DNA of 64,000 nucleotides from UBA12202 sp002691725 (GCA_965660675.1 CBFIAU010000005.1:124001-188000); one strand, 5' to 3'. Positions 9,109 to 19,333 are shown, counted from the stretch's first letter. The notes: generated from the sequence alone by a model not told the origin. Translations and numbers: made by a program.

Positions 9109-9925
9109 CTGACATTTCCACAGAAATATCAGGCGCATCAACCGCTTTCATCCCGACAACATGATAGCCGCAATCTACGTGATGCGTCTCACCAGTGACG
9201 CCGCTAGACAGGTCAGATAACAAATAGACGCCTGAGCCGCCAATATCGTCAAGCGAGACATTGCGTTTAAGTGGCGAGTTATAGGCATTCCATTTCAGGA
9301 TATAGCGAAAATCACCAATGCCAGAGGCGGCAAGTGTTTTGACAGGGCCAGCCGAAAGGCTATTGACCCGAATATTGCGTTCCCCCAAATCGGCGGCTAA
9401 ATAGCGGACTGAGGCTTCTAACGCGGCCTTGGCAACCCCCATGACGTTATAATGCGGCATGACACGTTCAGCACCATAATAAGTCAGCGTCAGAATAGAA
9501 CCGCCATCATTCAAGACAGATTGTGCGCGTTGGGTAATCGCAGTGAGCGAGTAAACCGATATATCCATTGTCCGGCTAAAATTATCGCGTGTGGTATTAA
9601 AATAATCACCTTTAAGTTCCGCTTTATCGGAATAAGCAATAGCGTGAACAATAAAGTCTAATTTCCCCCATTTTTCCTCAATTTCAGAAAATAGGCGATC
9701 TAAATCGGCATCATTTGTGACATCACATGACAGAACAAAATCAGAATTGATACTTGCGGCGAGAGGGCGTACACGCTTTTCCAATGCCTCACCTTGAAAG
9801 GTAAAGGCAAGTTCCGCCCCAGCTGCATGAGCTTTTGCCGCTATTCCCCAAGCAATAGAGCGCTCATTCGCAACACCCATGATGAGGCCACGCTTACCTT
9901 TGAGTATATCATTAAGTTGAGTCAT
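9101..9925 (-). CDS. fabI: Enoyl-[acyl-carrier-protein] reductase (NADH)
   Basis: Reduces the trans-2-enoyl-ACP double bond in type II fatty acid synthesis. 274 residues from the ATG at 9925 (MTQLNDILKGK). Short-chain dehydrogenase fold with GVANERSIAWGIA as the nucleotide loop and the FabI-type catalytic set Tyr149, Tyr159 and Lys166 (HYNVMGVAK). An in-frame ATG 42 bases further upstream has no family match. It leads a two-gene unit with aroC. FabI is the triclosan/isoniazid-type target family. Confidence 0.95.
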   Translation of the reverse strand: MTQLNDILKGKRGLIMGVANERSIAWGIAAKAHAAGAELAFTFQGEALEKRVRPLAASINSDFVLSCDVTNDADLDRLFSEIEEKWGKLDFIVHAIAYSDKAELKGDYFNTTRDNFSRTMDISVYSLTAITQRAQSVLNDGGSILTLTYYGAERVMPHYNVMGVAKAALEASVRYLAADLGERNIRVNSLSAGPVKTLAASGIGDFRYILKWNAYNSPLKRNVSLDDIGGSGVYLLSDLSSGVTGETHHVDCGYHVVGMKAVDAPDISVEMSDG

Positions 9926-9989
9926 TCTTCCTGCCAAATATTGCCTGCCACATATTACCTGCAACATATTAAAAAGCTATAATAGCAAT

Positions 9990-10015
9990 CAGGCACTTGA
10001 TAAAACAAGTGCCTG
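9990..10015 (-). terminator. Strong hairpin, probable terminator
   Basis: CAGGCACTTG and CAAGTGCCTG form a perfect 10-bp stem around a 6-base loop. It lies 28 bases beyond the stop of the glycine-zipper gene (10044-10595, minus strand) and before the fabI promoter region. The run after the stem is T-rich only briefly on the plus strand, so its working direction is not certain. Confidence 0.6.
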
Positions 10016-10043
10016 TTTAAGTTATAGCAGATATTTTTTATAA

Positions 10044-10595
10044 TTAGCGCAGGCTATATGTGATTTTCCGCGTCAGAACGATCATATCACCGCTATTATA
10101 AGGCGTTGGGGTATCGACGGTGATTTTTTTACCTTCGACCGTAACATTCAAGCGATAACCGCTAATCGTTTCGATGCGCTCGTCACGAACAGTGGTGATA
10201 TTCTCACAGATGTTTTCTTGCCGATAGCCAATAATGCGCTGGCTATTAGAGTTCTGCTTCTTCGCCGCATCACGGCCAATCAACGCCCCTGCAACCGCAC
10301 CAACTGTACCGGCACCATCTTTACTGGTCAGGCCATTGCCAACCGCGCTTCCGATCAAGCCGCCGACAATCATGCTACCTAGCTCATCAGTTTGCTCAAC
10401 CTGGCTATAAATAGGAACATCCTGGGTGCGGCATACTCGTTCAGTGATAGGGGTTTGCTGAATATAGGATGAGGTAATCGTATCAACATAATTGACAATA
10501 CCTGTCACCGTATCAACGCTGGTTGTCGATGCCGCCATGACGCTTAATGGTGCTGCCATTGCCGCGGCGATCATGCATGTTTTAAGAATATTCAT
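10044..10595 (-). CDS. Glycine-zipper outer-membrane-type protein (17 kDa antigen-like)
   Basis: 183 residues. The N terminus (MNILKTCMIAAAMAAPLSVMA) is a clear signal peptide. The middle has a glycine-zipper segment, MIVGGLIGSAVGNGLTSKDG followed by GTVGAVAGALIGRDAA, as in the rickettsial 17-kDa antigen family. The C-terminal part (RIIGYRQENICENITT, then YRLNVTVEGK) is also typical. No lipobox cysteine is seen at the cleavage region. Start chosen at 10595 because ggagg precedes it; a longer frame would lack a signal peptide. Role unknown; probably envelope. Confidence 0.8.
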   Translation of the reverse strand: MNILKTCMIAAAMAAPLSVMAASTTSVDTVTGIVNYVDTITSSYIQQTPITERVCRTQDVPIYSQVEQTDELGSMIVGGLIGSAVGNGLTSKDGAGTVGAVAGALIGRDAAKKQNSNSQRIIGYRQENICENITTVRDERIETISGYRLNVTVEGKKITVDTPTPYNSGDMIVLTRKITYSLR

Positions 10596-10754
10596 TTTTG
10601 CCTCCAGTATATCTGACAAAAGCGATGGATTATGTGATGCTGACTTACCAGACAAGAATATAATGCAAAAGTTTGAACTATTTTTGAACTCGTAATGCAC
10701 ATAATATGTCAATGGTCATATATTGTCATATATTTATGGCAAAAGAAAGGCGCG

Positions 10755-10794
10755 TCTGATGTAATCTGATGTATTCTGGTGTAATCTGGTGTGA
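10755..10794 (+). repeat. 10-bp tandem repeat, 4 imperfect copies
   Basis: TCTGATGTAA, TCTGATGTAT, TCTGGTGTAA and TCTGGTGTGA follow one another in the 281-bp divergent spacer between the glycine-zipper gene and pdxH. No other feature was recognised in that spacer. Confidence 0.85.
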
Positions 10795-10876
10795 CGAAAT
10801 GGGACTAGATTAATTGGCGCACAGCCCCTAAATCAGTAATAGATAAACAACAGATAACGTAAATGATGAAAGAGAT

Positions 10877-11497
10877 ATGATCATGGCTGAACCGATGGCA
10901 TTTGATCCGAGTGGGGAAAACCCGTTTGATTTGCTGGATGCATGGATGGCAGAAGCAGAAAAGACAGAGATTAATGACCCTAATGCGGTGGCACTAGCAA
11001 CGGTTTCTGATGATGGTTGGCCGTCTGTCAGGGTGGTTTTGATGAAAGGTCGTGATGAGCAAGCGATCCATTTCTACACCAATTACACAAGCCGAAAAGC
11101 GGCGGAGCTGGATGGTCTTGGGCGAGCCGCAATGAGTTTCCATTGGAAGTCACTGCGCCGTCAATTACGGCTAGTTGGGCGAATTGAGCGGCTTGCCGAT
11201 GATATCTCAGACAGCTATTACAATAGCCGTCCATATGGTAGCAGGATCGGGGCTTGGGCGTCCAGGCAATCACAGCCATTGGCTAGTCGTGATGAGTTAT
11301 CAGGCCGTGTCAAAGCATTAGAGGCGGAATATCCAGAGGCGCCGCCAAGACCACCTTTTTGGGGCGGATACAGGCTTATTCCGCATGAGATTGAGTTTTG
11401 GCAAGATGGCGAGTCACGTCTACATGATCGCTTTAGATTCACAAGACCTGTCGCTGATTTATCAGGGTCTTGGCAGGTGCATCGGCTATATCCGTAA
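10877..11497 (+). CDS. pdxH: Pyridoxamine/pyridoxine 5'-phosphate oxidase
   Basis: FMN-dependent flavoprotein making pyridoxal 5'-phosphate; 206 residues. Family landmarks are visible: ALATVSDDGWPSVRVVLMKG, FYTNYTSRKAAEL, FHWKSLRRQLRLVGRIE, then SRPYGSRIGAWASRQS and the C-terminal HDRFRFTR. Two adjacent ATGs (10877 and 10883) are possible starts. PLP is needed by several enzymes in this window (aminotransferase, cysteine desulfurase) and in amine and serine metabolism generally. Confidence 0.94.
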   Translation: MIMAEPMAFDPSGENPFDLLDAWMAEAEKTEINDPNAVALATVSDDGWPSVRVVLMKGRDEQAIHFYTNYTSRKAAELDGLGRAAMSFHWKSLRRQLRLVGRIERLADDISDSYYNSRPYGSRIGAWASRQSQPLASRDELSGRVKALEAEYPEAPPRPPFWGGYRLIPHEIEFWQDGESRLHDRFRFTRPVADLSGSWQVHRLYP

Positions 11498-11620
11498 AAA
11501 GATGTCATCTAGTCAAGTCTGGAATTGACCGGATTATGTCGTTTGCCGAACTGAATCTGTACATTATTTGGGCATATTAATTATTACAAATCATTGTTGT
11601 GATACTTTGCGGGGGTAGTC

Positions 11621-14059
11621 ATGAATAGTCATGCGCGTGTAGTCGTCATTGGTGGCGGAGTTGTTGGTGTTTCTATGCTTTATCATCTGGCTAAAAAAGG
11701 CTGGTCAGATGTGGCTTTGCTTGAGCGCAAAGAGCTGACATCTGGTTCAACATGGCATGCCGCAGGTTTACTGCCTTTATTCAACATGTCTTATTCGGTC
11801 GGGCAAGTTCATAAATATTCGGTTAAGTTTTATCGTGAGCTTGAACAAGAAACAGGCATGAATGTTGGCTTTCGTGATGTCTCGAATATCCGGCTTGCCA
11901 GCACCCCTGAGCGCTGGGATGAATATATGCAATATGCTGGCGTTGCTGATACTATTGGCGTTGATGTCAAGCGGCTAACCCCTAAGCAGGTTAAAGAGGC
12001 TTGGCCGATGTGTAACACAGAAGGCTTGCTAGGGGCGATCCAGCACCCGCAGGATGGCTATATCCAACCTGCTGATTTGACCCAGGCGCTAGCCAAAGGC
12101 GCCCGTGATCGAGGCGCGACTATCTACCGTAATACATCTGTTCATGCGATTAATAAAACCGCATCAGGTGAATGGGAAGTAGTGACGGATAATGGCACGA
12201 TTACTTGTGAACATGTGGTATCATGCACAGGTAATTTTGCTCGTAAAACCGGGGCAATGGTGGGGCTGAATATCCCTGTTATCCCTGTTGAGCATCAATA
12301 TATTGTCACCGAAGCGCATCCAGATATTAAAGCCCGTCATGCCGATGGTCTGCCTGAAATGGGCGTCTTGCGGGATAGTGATAATGGCTGGTACATGCGT
12401 GAAGAAGCTGGCGGTTTGATCCTTGGGCCGTATGAATATGGCGCGCCTGCCTGCTATGTTGATGGGCCTGGTGCTGACAGCGAGTATGAGCTGTTTCAGG
12501 AAGACCTTGAGCGCATCGAAGATCATATTGAGAGCGCGATGTTCCGTGTTCCTGCCTTTGGTGAGGTTGGCGTCAAAAAAGTGTATAATGGGGCGATTGC
12601 CTATACGCCTGATGGTAATCCTATTATTGGTCCTGCGCCGGGGCTTAAAAACTTCTGGCTAAGCGAAGGCCATTCCTTTGGTATTACAGCGGCTGGTGGT
12701 GGTGGCTGGCAGCTAGCGGAATGGATTGTCGATGGCGAGCCTACGATTGATATGTCCGGCGTTGACCCTCGCCGTTATGGCAGTTACGCGACGGAAAGCT
12801 ATCTCATCGAAAAGAACGAAGAAGCCTATGCAAATGTGTTCACGGTTCACTTTCCTGATGAAGAACGTGAAGCTGCGCGGCCGCTTCGGACAACGCCATG
12901 TTATGATCGGATGAAAGCCCTTGGCGCGGTGTTTGGGGTTAGCTTTGGCTGGGAAAGACCAAACTGGTTTGCGCCCGAAGGCGTGGCAAAAGAGGATGAT
13001 TGGTCATTCCGCCGCTCGGCCTGGTTTGAACATATTGGCAATGAAGTCAAAAACACAACAGAGAATGTTGGTCTTTTGGATATGTCAGCATTTGCCAAGG
13101 CAAAAATTACGGGCCCCGGCGCGGCTGAGTTTCTTGATTATCTGATCGCTAACCGTATCCCGAAAAAAGCGGGACGGGTTAATCTCTGTCATGCTTTGAG
13201 TTATGGCGGCGGCGTTCATTCTGAATACACGATTATCAAAGAAAAGGATGACAGTTTCTATGTCGTGTCTGCGGGGGCATTGCAATCTGTTGATCATGAC
13301 TGGATCAGAAAGCACATGCCCGAAGACGGCAGTGTTCATTTTTCTAATGTGACAAATGCGATGGGTGTTCTGGTTGTCGCCGGGCCTAAGGCGCGAACAT
13401 TGATGGAACGCATTAGCCCAAGAACCGATTTCTCAAATGAGGCGTTCCCATGGCTATCATCACGCTGGATTAATGCAGGCCATGCCCCAACATTAGCCGC
13501 GCGCGTCAATTATGTTGGTGAATTGGGTTGGGAATTGCACCACCCGATTGAATATCAAAATCATATTTTTGATCGCTTGATGGAAGCCGGTGCTGATCTG
13601 GGGATTAAGCCATTTGGTATTCGTGCCATGGACACGATGCGGATTGAAAAAAGCTATCGCATGATGGGAACAGAATTATCAATTGAGTATGCGGCGCTAG
13701 AAGCCAAACTAGATCGCTTTGTTCATCTCAATAAAGGCGATTTCATCGGCCGTGATGCATTGGTCAAATGGCAGGAAAAGGGCTTTGCTAATGAGCTGGT
13801 CACCTTGCGGATTGATAATGTTGAAGATGCTGATGTGCTTGGCGGTAACCCTCTCTTTCATAATGGTGAGATGGTTGGCCGCGCGACATCAGGCAATTAT
13901 GGTTTTCGAGTAGGCCAGTCATTGGCGTTAGCCATGGTACCACCTGCATTAGCAGGCATTGGAACAAAGTTTACCATTGATATTCTTGGCAAACCTTATG
14001 ATGCTGAGATTATTGAGGAGAGCCCATTTGATCCAAATAATGAAAAATTGCGAGCGTAG
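11621..14059 (+). CDS. Dimethylglycine/sarcosine dehydrogenase-like FAD oxidoreductase
   Basis: 812-residue two-part enzyme. The N-terminal FAD-binding DAO domain shows VVVIGGGVVGVSMLYHLAKKGW at the start and STWHAAGLLP, the segment with the histidine that binds FAD covalently in dimethylglycine dehydrogenase. The FAO_M segment follows, then a GCV_T-like folate domain from about residue 430 and GCV_T_C at the end. Family members oxidise N-methyl groups and pass formaldehyde to tetrahydrofolate. Dimethylglycine, sarcosine or another N-methyl compound are all possible substrates. An MttB-like gene follows after 36 bases and sarcosine oxidase genes converge, supporting betaine-type catabolism. 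Confidence 0.85.
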   Translation: MNSHARVVVIGGGVVGVSMLYHLAKKGWSDVALLERKELTSGSTWHAAGLLPLFNMSYSVGQVHKYSVKFYRELEQETGMNVGFRDVSNIRLASTPERWDEYMQYAGVADTIGVDVKRLTPKQVKEAWPMCNTEGLLGAIQHPQDGYIQPADLTQALAKGARDRGATIYRNTSVHAINKTASGEWEVVTDNGTITCEHVVSCTGNFARKTGAMVGLNIPVIPVEHQYIVTEAHPDIKARHADGLPEMGVLRDSDNGWYMREEAGGLILGPYEYGAPACYVDGPGADSEYELFQEDLERIEDHIESAMFRVPAFGEVGVKKVYNGAIAYTPDGNPIIGPAPGLKNFWLSEGHSFGITAAGGGGWQLAEWIVDGEPTIDMSGVDPRRYGSYATESYLIEKNEEAYANVFTVHFPDEEREAARPLRTTPCYDRMKALGAVFGVSFGWERPNWFAPEGVAKEDDWSFRRSAWFEHIGNEVKNTTENVGLLDMSAFAKAKITGPGAAEFLDYLIANRIPKKAGRVNLCHALSYGGGVHSEYTIIKEKDDSFYVVSAGALQSVDHDWIRKHMPEDGSVHFSNVTNAMGVLVVAGPKARTLMERISPRTDFSNEAFPWLSSRWINAGHAPTLAARVNYVGELGWELHHPIEYQNHIFDRLMEAGADLGIKPFGIRAMDTMRIEKSYRMMGTELSIEYAALEAKLDRFVHLNKGDFIGRDALVKWQEKGFANELVTLRIDNVEDADVLGGNPLFHNGEMVGRATSGNYGFRVGQSLALAMVPPALAGIGTKFTIDILGKPYDAEIIEESPFDPNNEKLRA

Positions 14060-14095
14060 AGGAATTTACGCTCCGTCTTTATAAGGGATATTGCC

Positions 14096-15643
14096 ATGTC
14101 AGAAACAGCAGAAAAACGCGGTCGCCGTGGTGGTGGCAGAGATGCTCGCCGAAATGCGCGCAGTAGCGCCGCAAGCAAGTTATCGACACCATATCTGGTT
14201 CGCCATGTCCCCCTCTATGAGATTCTCAATGATGAAGGGGCAGAGCTTATTGAAAATAATGCTGAAACCATCCTTGAGGAAGTCGGCATTGAGTTCAAAG
14301 ATGATCCGGAAGCATTAGAAATCTTGAAAGATCATGGGGCGGATGTACAAGGCCAGCGGGTGCATTTTCCGCGTGGATTATGCCGTGAATACTGCCAGAA
14401 AGCGCCTTCAGAGTTTACTCAATATGCGCGCAATCCAGCACGTTCGGTTGAAATCGGCGGCAATAAAACCGTCTTTGCACCGGTTTATGGCCCACCTTTT
14501 ATCCGTGATTTAGATAATGAGCGGCGTTACGCAACGATTGAAGATTTTCGGAATCTGGTGAAATTAATCTATATGCTGCCCGGGCTTCATCATTCAGGGG
14601 GAACGGTTTGTGAGCCTGTTGATCTGCCTGTGCCGAAGCGGCATCTGGAAATGATTTACACGCATATGAAGTATTCGGATAAGCCTTTCATGGGGTCTGT
14701 GACGGCCGCATCACGGGCACAAGACACAGTTGATATGGCTAAAATCCTCTTTGGTGACGGCTTCCTGGATGATAAAAATGTTCTGGTCAGTTTGATTAAT
14801 GCCAACTCACCGATGACATGGGATGACACGATGCTTGGGGCGCTTAAGGTCTATGCACGGCACGGGCAGGCGGTGATCATCTCACCATTTATCCTTGCTG
14901 GCGCCATGTCGCCTGTATCAGTGGCGGGAACATTAACCCAGACCTTGGCCGAAGCGATGAGCGGTATTGCCTTTGCTCAGATGATTAGGCCGGGTACGCC
15001 TGTGATCTTTGGCTCTTTTGCCAGTTCTATGTCGATGCAAACAGGGGCGCCTACCTTTGGCACACCAGAGCCTGCCCTAGTCTTAAATGGCTGTGCTAAA
15101 CTAGCTCGCCGGTTAGGTGTGCCGTTCCGTTCAGGGGGGTCGCTAACCGCGGCGAAAACGGTTGATGCGCAAGCCGCTTACGAGTCTACCTATACACTCC
15201 TGCCATCGGTGACAAGCGGCGTCAATTTTGTTCTCCATTCAGCCGGTTGGATGGAAGGGGGGCTTGTGTCGGATTTCCGCAAATTGTTGCTTGATGCTGA
15301 TCAGCTATCAATGATGCAGAGAATGGTTGGTGGGATTGATTTATCTGAAAATGGGCAGGCGATGGATGCCATTAAGGAAACGGGCCCAGGCCAGCATTTC
15401 CTCGGCTCCAGCCATACCCAAGCCAATTTTGAAGAAGCCTTTTGGCGGTCAGACCTGGCGGATTACACAACCTTTGAGCAGTGGAGTTCAGAAGGCGCAA
15501 CAGAAAGCGCCAAAAGAGCAGAAAATAGAGCAAGAACCATGCTCAATAGTTATGAAGCGCCTGACCTTGATCCAGACATTGATGAAGCCTTGGAAGCGTT
15601 TAAGGCAAAGCGCATGGAAGAACTGCCTGATAGTGAGTATTAA
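14096..15643 (+). CDS. MttB-family (COG5598) methyltransferase, non-pyrrolysine
   Basis: 515 residues of the trimethylamine methyltransferase (MttB) superfamily: VPLYEILNDEGAELIENNAE near the N terminus, GLHHSGGTVCEPVDLP, SPMTWDDTMLGALKVYA and GVPFRSGGSLTAAKTVDAQA. There is no in-frame TAG, so it belongs to the branch without pyrrolysine; characterised members of that branch demethylate glycine betaine, proline betaine or carnitine through a corrinoid protein. The first 25 residues are basic and low in complexity. No corrinoid protein gene is in the window. It is probably co-transcribed with the upstream dehydrogenase and faces soxG. Confidence 0.88.
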   Translation: MSETAEKRGRRGGGRDARRNARSSAASKLSTPYLVRHVPLYEILNDEGAELIENNAETILEEVGIEFKDDPEALEILKDHGADVQGQRVHFPRGLCREYCQKAPSEFTQYARNPARSVEIGGNKTVFAPVYGPPFIRDLDNERRYATIEDFRNLVKLIYMLPGLHHSGGTVCEPVDLPVPKRHLEMIYTHMKYSDKPFMGSVTAASRAQDTVDMAKILFGDGFLDDKNVLVSLINANSPMTWDDTMLGALKVYARHGQAVIISPFILAGAMSPVSVAGTLTQTLAEAMSGIAFAQMIRPGTPVIFGSFASSMSMQTGAPTFGTPEPALVLNGCAKLARRLGVPFRSGGSLTAAKTVDAQAAYESTYTLLPSVTSGVNFVLHSAGWMEGGLVSDFRKLLLDADQLSMMQRMVGGIDLSENGQAMDAIKETGPGQHFLGSSHTQANFEEAFWRSDLADYTTFEQWSSEGATESAKRAENRARTMLNSYEAPDLDPDIDEALEAFKAKRMEELPDSEY

Positions 15644-15655
15644 TCACCGCTTTTG

Positions 15656-15667
15656 GGCTGATCAGCC
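15656..15667. other. Perfect 12-bp palindrome between convergent mttB-like gene and soxG
   Basis: GGCTGATCAGCC lies in the 44-bp gap between two convergent stop codons. The position suits a bidirectional end of transcription, but without a loop the stem would be only about four pairs; weak evidence. Confidence 0.25.
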
Positions 15668-15687
15668 GTCTTTATCAAGCCGTCCTG

Positions 15688-16299
15688 TTAGCTGGCAGGA
15701 TGGTATTCCAGCCCATATTCAATGCTGGCATCAGCAAGCAAGGTGACCAGATAAGGCATAAAGCTGCTGCGGCCAATAACCGTGAAGCTGTTCTTACCTG
15801 TCGCAATAAGAATAATACCTGCATGACCCATGATTGTCTGAACTACTGTGCCAGTGGTAAAGACGCTGACATCCAGATCAATAGCGCAATGTTTTGCCAG
15901 CATCTGACGGCTGGGCTTGCCATTAACCGTAAGTATCCCGTAAGCATTGCTGACTTCGGTGGTGGCGACATGGCCTAGATTAGCGGTTTCGATATCTGCC
16001 ATGATAGTATTTGCCGCCCCTGCCTCGACCATGATGAGCCATTCATCAGGGCCTAGCCAGATGACCGACCGATCACCTGCTTGCGCCAGTTGATTGGCAG
16101 AAGGCAAGTTATGGCTGGTTAATTTCTTGATCATGGCATTAGCCATTTTATTATCAGGCTGGCAACGCAAATTGATCAGATCGTGAAACGCTGCTTCTCT
16201 AATCTTAATCTTTCCCGCTGACCCTTGAGGAACAGGATGTTGAATTTTAGCGACTTGAGAAAGCGCGGAACGACCAGGTAATACAGCAGAACTAACCAT
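15688..16299 (-). CDS. soxG: Sarcosine oxidase gamma subunit
   Basis: 203 residues from the ATG at 16299. SoxG-type features are seen: NLRCQP, the SVIWLGPDEWLIM segment, VATTEVSNAYGILTVNGK and DLDVSVFTTGTVVQTIMGH. It is the small folate-enzyme-like subunit of the heterotetrameric enzyme. Start chosen where it overlaps the soxA stop by 8 bases; the longer frame runs back through soxA. Last gene of soxB-soxD-soxA-soxG. Confidence 0.88.
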   Translation of the reverse strand: MVSSAVLPGRSALSQVAKIQHPVPQGSAGKIKIREAAFHDLINLRCQPDNKMANAMIKKLTSHNLPSANQLAQAGDRSVIWLGPDEWLIMVEAGAANTIMADIETANLGHVATTEVSNAYGILTVNGKPSRQMLAKHCAIDLDVSVFTTGTVVQTIMGHAGIILIATGKNSFTVIGRSSFMPYLVTLLADASIEYGLEYHPAS

Positions 16300-19200
16300 T
16301 GATCCTGTCTCCTTTCGGGTCATAAAATACCGTGTCAGTAATGACAGCCTTGATCGGCTTCTTGCCATTAATCATGGGGAACCAAACGGTTTGGCCTTTT
16401 ATGGCATGGCCGCCTTTAAGCAAGGCCATAGCAACCGAATGACCAAGCACGGGCGAGTAATATGATGACGTTACTTGCCCCAGCATTTCCATCGGATAAG
16501 ACTGATATGGATCAAGCACAGCATGCGCGCCCTCAGGGATAATCGCTTTCGGGTCTGCGGTTTTTATTCCCACCAGTTGCTTGCGGTTATTAAGTGCCAT
16601 GCTCTTGCGTTCCAGAGCGCGCTTACCAATGAAGTCTGTTTTCTTTTTTGAGACAATCCAGCTCATCCCTAAATCATGTGGGTTAACCGAACCATCGGTT
16701 TCCTGTCCAACAATGATAAAGCCTTTTTCTGCCCGCAAGACATGCATAGCTTCTGTGCCGTATGGCGTTAGTCCAAACGGCTCACCAGCATTGATCAGAT
16801 GCTTCCATAATGCCAGCCCATGCCTGGCCTTGATATTGATCTCAAAGCTCAACTCACCCGTGAATGAAATCCGGAAAATGCGGACAGGTAATCCGGCCAG
16901 ATTAGCGTCTTGATAAGACATGAACGGAAACGCATCATCATTTAGCGAGACGGAACATCCAAGCGCTTCTAGTATCTTTCTGGCATTGGGGCCAGAAACG
17001 GTTGTCACCGCCCATTCTTCGGTGACGCTGGTTAAATAGACGTCTAATTCTGGCCATTCGGTTTGCAGCCATTCTTCCATCCAGCTTAAAACAGTCGCAG
17101 CCCCGCCGGTTGTTGTCGTCATGTGGAAATGGTTTTCGCCTAGCCGTGTTGTGACGCCATCATCCATCACCATGCCGTCTTCTTTGAGCATCAAACCATA
17201 CCGGCAACGGCCAATTTTTAAGGTTGAAAACATATTGGTATAAAGACGGTCAAGAAACTCACCTGCATCTTTGCCGCGAATATCAATCTTGCCCAGTGTT
17301 GAGGCATCCATAATACCCGCATGTGTCCGCGCCTTTTTGACTTCACGATTTACCGCTTCGTCCATGTTTTCGCCGTCTTGCGGGTAATACCATGCGCGCA
17401 TCCACTGACCAACATGTTCAAACTCTGCGCCATTCAGACGATGCCATGCGTCCATTCGGGTGAGCCGTTCAGTGTCAAACAGCTCTTTGATATCACGGCC
17501 AGCAATAGCACCAAATGTCGTTGGCGTGTAAGGATAACGAAAGGTCGTTGTGCCGACCTCAGGGATAGGTTTACCCAATTGATCCGAGAGAATACCCAAA
17601 GCGTTGATATTGGACATTTTACCTTGATCGGTGGCCATGCCATTAGTGGTATAGCGTTTGACATGTTCTACCGAATGGTAGCCTTCACGGACAGCCAGTT
17701 TGATATCGCTTGCGGTCACATCATTTTGGAAATCGACAAAGGCTTTTGGCTCTTGGCCTTTTGCCGCATCACTTGGCATTTTCCATAAGATATGCGGGCG
17801 CATCACCATACTAGGCTCATCAATAGCGGGCGTCATAACCGCGCCAGCATCAAAGCCTGCTGCCGTTGCTGCCCAAGCGCCGCCTTGTGCGGCATCGGTC
17901 ATCGCGTCTTTCAGTTCAAATACGCCGTTACAAGCGCCGACACAAATTGAGGCTTCATGATAATCAGATGGGCGGAAACAGACCTGTTCTTCGTCCCAAG
18001 TGATTTTACCGCGAGCTTGTGAATGGAGATTAACGACAGGCGTAAATCCACCCGACATGGCAACCAGATCAGCATCTATATAAAATGGCTGGCCGGTAAC
18101 ATCGCCAGTTTTGGAGTTAATAGCGGCAATTTTCAAAGTGCCAACATGACGAGTGCCAATGGCATCAAGCACCGCATGACCAGTATGTACCGCCATGTCT
18201 CTGGCCATGGCCTGACTAACCAGAACCGATGATGGGGTCGGCCGCTGATCAACAATCGCCACCACTTTAACGCCAGCATCATCCAGCAATAACGCTGTTT
18301 TGTAAGCATCATCATTATTGGTATAAATCACGGCCCGGCGACCTGGAAGAACCGCATAGCGATTGATATAGCTCCTGACCGCGCTCGCCATCATGACACC
18401 TGGTTTATCATTACCGCCAAAAATCAGAGGCCGCTCATGATTGCCTTGTGCCAGAACGACATGCCTGGCACGGATTTTCCACATGCGCTGACGGGGCAGG
18501 TGATCAGGCCGTTCAGGCAGGTGATCAGTCACTTTTTCAGCCAAGGTCAGGAAATTGTGATCCATATACCCAAAGCACTGTGTCCGCGTCAGAATGGTGA
18601 CATTGCTCATGGCTTCAAGCGTTTTAACGGTTTGCTTAATCCAGTTAATCGCAGGCTTGCCATCAATTTTAGTGTTGCTTTCGGATAGCATCCAGCCGCC
18701 CAGCTCATTAGCATCATCAACCAGCATGACACGAGCGCCAGACGCACCCGCACTAAGCGCCGCCATCAGCCCGGAGGCACCGCCACCAACAATCAAGACA
18801 TCGGTGTGACGGTGGGTTTTTTCATAACGGTCAGCATCATTATGGTCTTTAGCCGCCCGGCCAAGACCAGCCGCCTTTCGGATAACAGGCTCATAAACGC
18901 TTTTCCAGAATACCGCCGGAAACATGAAGGTTTTATAATAGAAACCAGCAGGGAAAAACCGCCCAAGCAGAGAGTTCACCGCACCGATATCAAAGCCTAG
19001 CGTCGGCCAGCGATTTTGGCTCTTGGCAGTCAGCCCATCATAGAGCATCGCCTCAGTCGCGCGAATATTCGGGGCTTGCTGATTACCCTGGCCAATTTCT
19101 ACGAGCGCATTAGGCTCATCATATCCGGCGGTCAGAATCCCGCGTGGGCGGTGATATTTAAATGATCTGCCCACCAGATGAACACCATTAGCCAACAGCG

Positions 19201-19333
19201 CAGAGGCAAGGGTATCACCCTCAAAGCCGGCATAGGTCTTGCCATCAAAATGAAAGGAAACAGGGTGTTTGCGATTAATGCGGCCACCATCACTGAGGCG
19301 CATTTGGCCTTGCTTTGGGGATTTACTGCTCAT
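16292..19333 (-). CDS. soxA: Sarcosine oxidase alpha subunit
   Basis: 1013-residue subunit of the heterotetrameric enzyme that oxidises sarcosine to glycine and gives methylene-tetrahydrofolate plus peroxide. The N terminus is the ferredoxin-like small domain (FHFDGKTYAGFEGDTLASALLANG). The pyridine-nucleotide-disulfide domain begins at about 155 with DVLIVGGGASGLMAALSAG. The C-terminal third is a GCV_T-like folate-binding domain (from about 615). Its start overlaps the soxD stop by 4 bases, a sign of coupled translation. Confidence 0.96.
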   Translation of the reverse strand: MSSKSPKQGQMRLSDGGRINRKHPVSFHFDGKTYAGFEGDTLASALLANGVHLVGRSFKYHRPRGILTAGYDEPNALVEIGQGNQQAPNIRATEAMLYDGLTAKSQNRWPTLGFDIGAVNSLLGRFFPAGFYYKTFMFPAVFWKSVYEPVIRKAAGLGRAAKDHNDADRYEKTHRHTDVLIVGGGASGLMAALSAGASGARVMLVDDANELGGWMLSESNTKIDGKPAINWIKQTVKTLEAMSNVTILTRTQCFGYMDHNFLTLAEKVTDHLPERPDHLPRQRMWKIRARHVVLAQGNHERPLIFGGNDKPGVMMASAVRSYINRYAVLPGRRAVIYTNNDDAYKTALLLDDAGVKVVAIVDQRPTPSSVLVSQAMARDMAVHTGHAVLDAIGTRHVGTLKIAAINSKTGDVTGQPFYIDADLVAMSGGFTPVVNLHSQARGKITWDEEQVCFRPSDYHEASICVGACNGVFELKDAMTDAAQGGAWAATAAGFDAGAVMTPAIDEPSMVMRPHILWKMPSDAAKGQEPKAFVDFQNDVTASDIKLAVREGYHSVEHVKRYTTNGMATDQGKMSNINALGILSDQLGKPIPEVGTTTFRYPYTPTTFGAIAGRDIKELFDTERLTRMDAWHRLNGAEFEHVGQWMRAWYYPQDGENMDEAVNREVKKARTHAGIMDASTLGKIDIRGKDAGEFLDRLYTNMFSTLKIGRCRYGLMLKEDGMVMDDGVTTRLGENHFHMTTTTGGAATVLSWMEEWLQTEWPELDVYLTSVTEEWAVTTVSGPNARKILEALGCSVSLNDDAFPFMSYQDANLAGLPVRIFRISFTGELSFEINIKARHGLALWKHLINAGEPFGLTPYGTEAMHVLRAEKGFIIVGQETDGSVNPHDLGMSWIVSKKKTDFIGKRALERKSMALNNRKQLVGIKTADPKAIIPEGAHAVLDPYQSYPMEMLGQVTSSYYSPVLGHSVAMALLKGGHAIKGQTVWFPMINGKKPIKAVITDTVFYDPKGDRING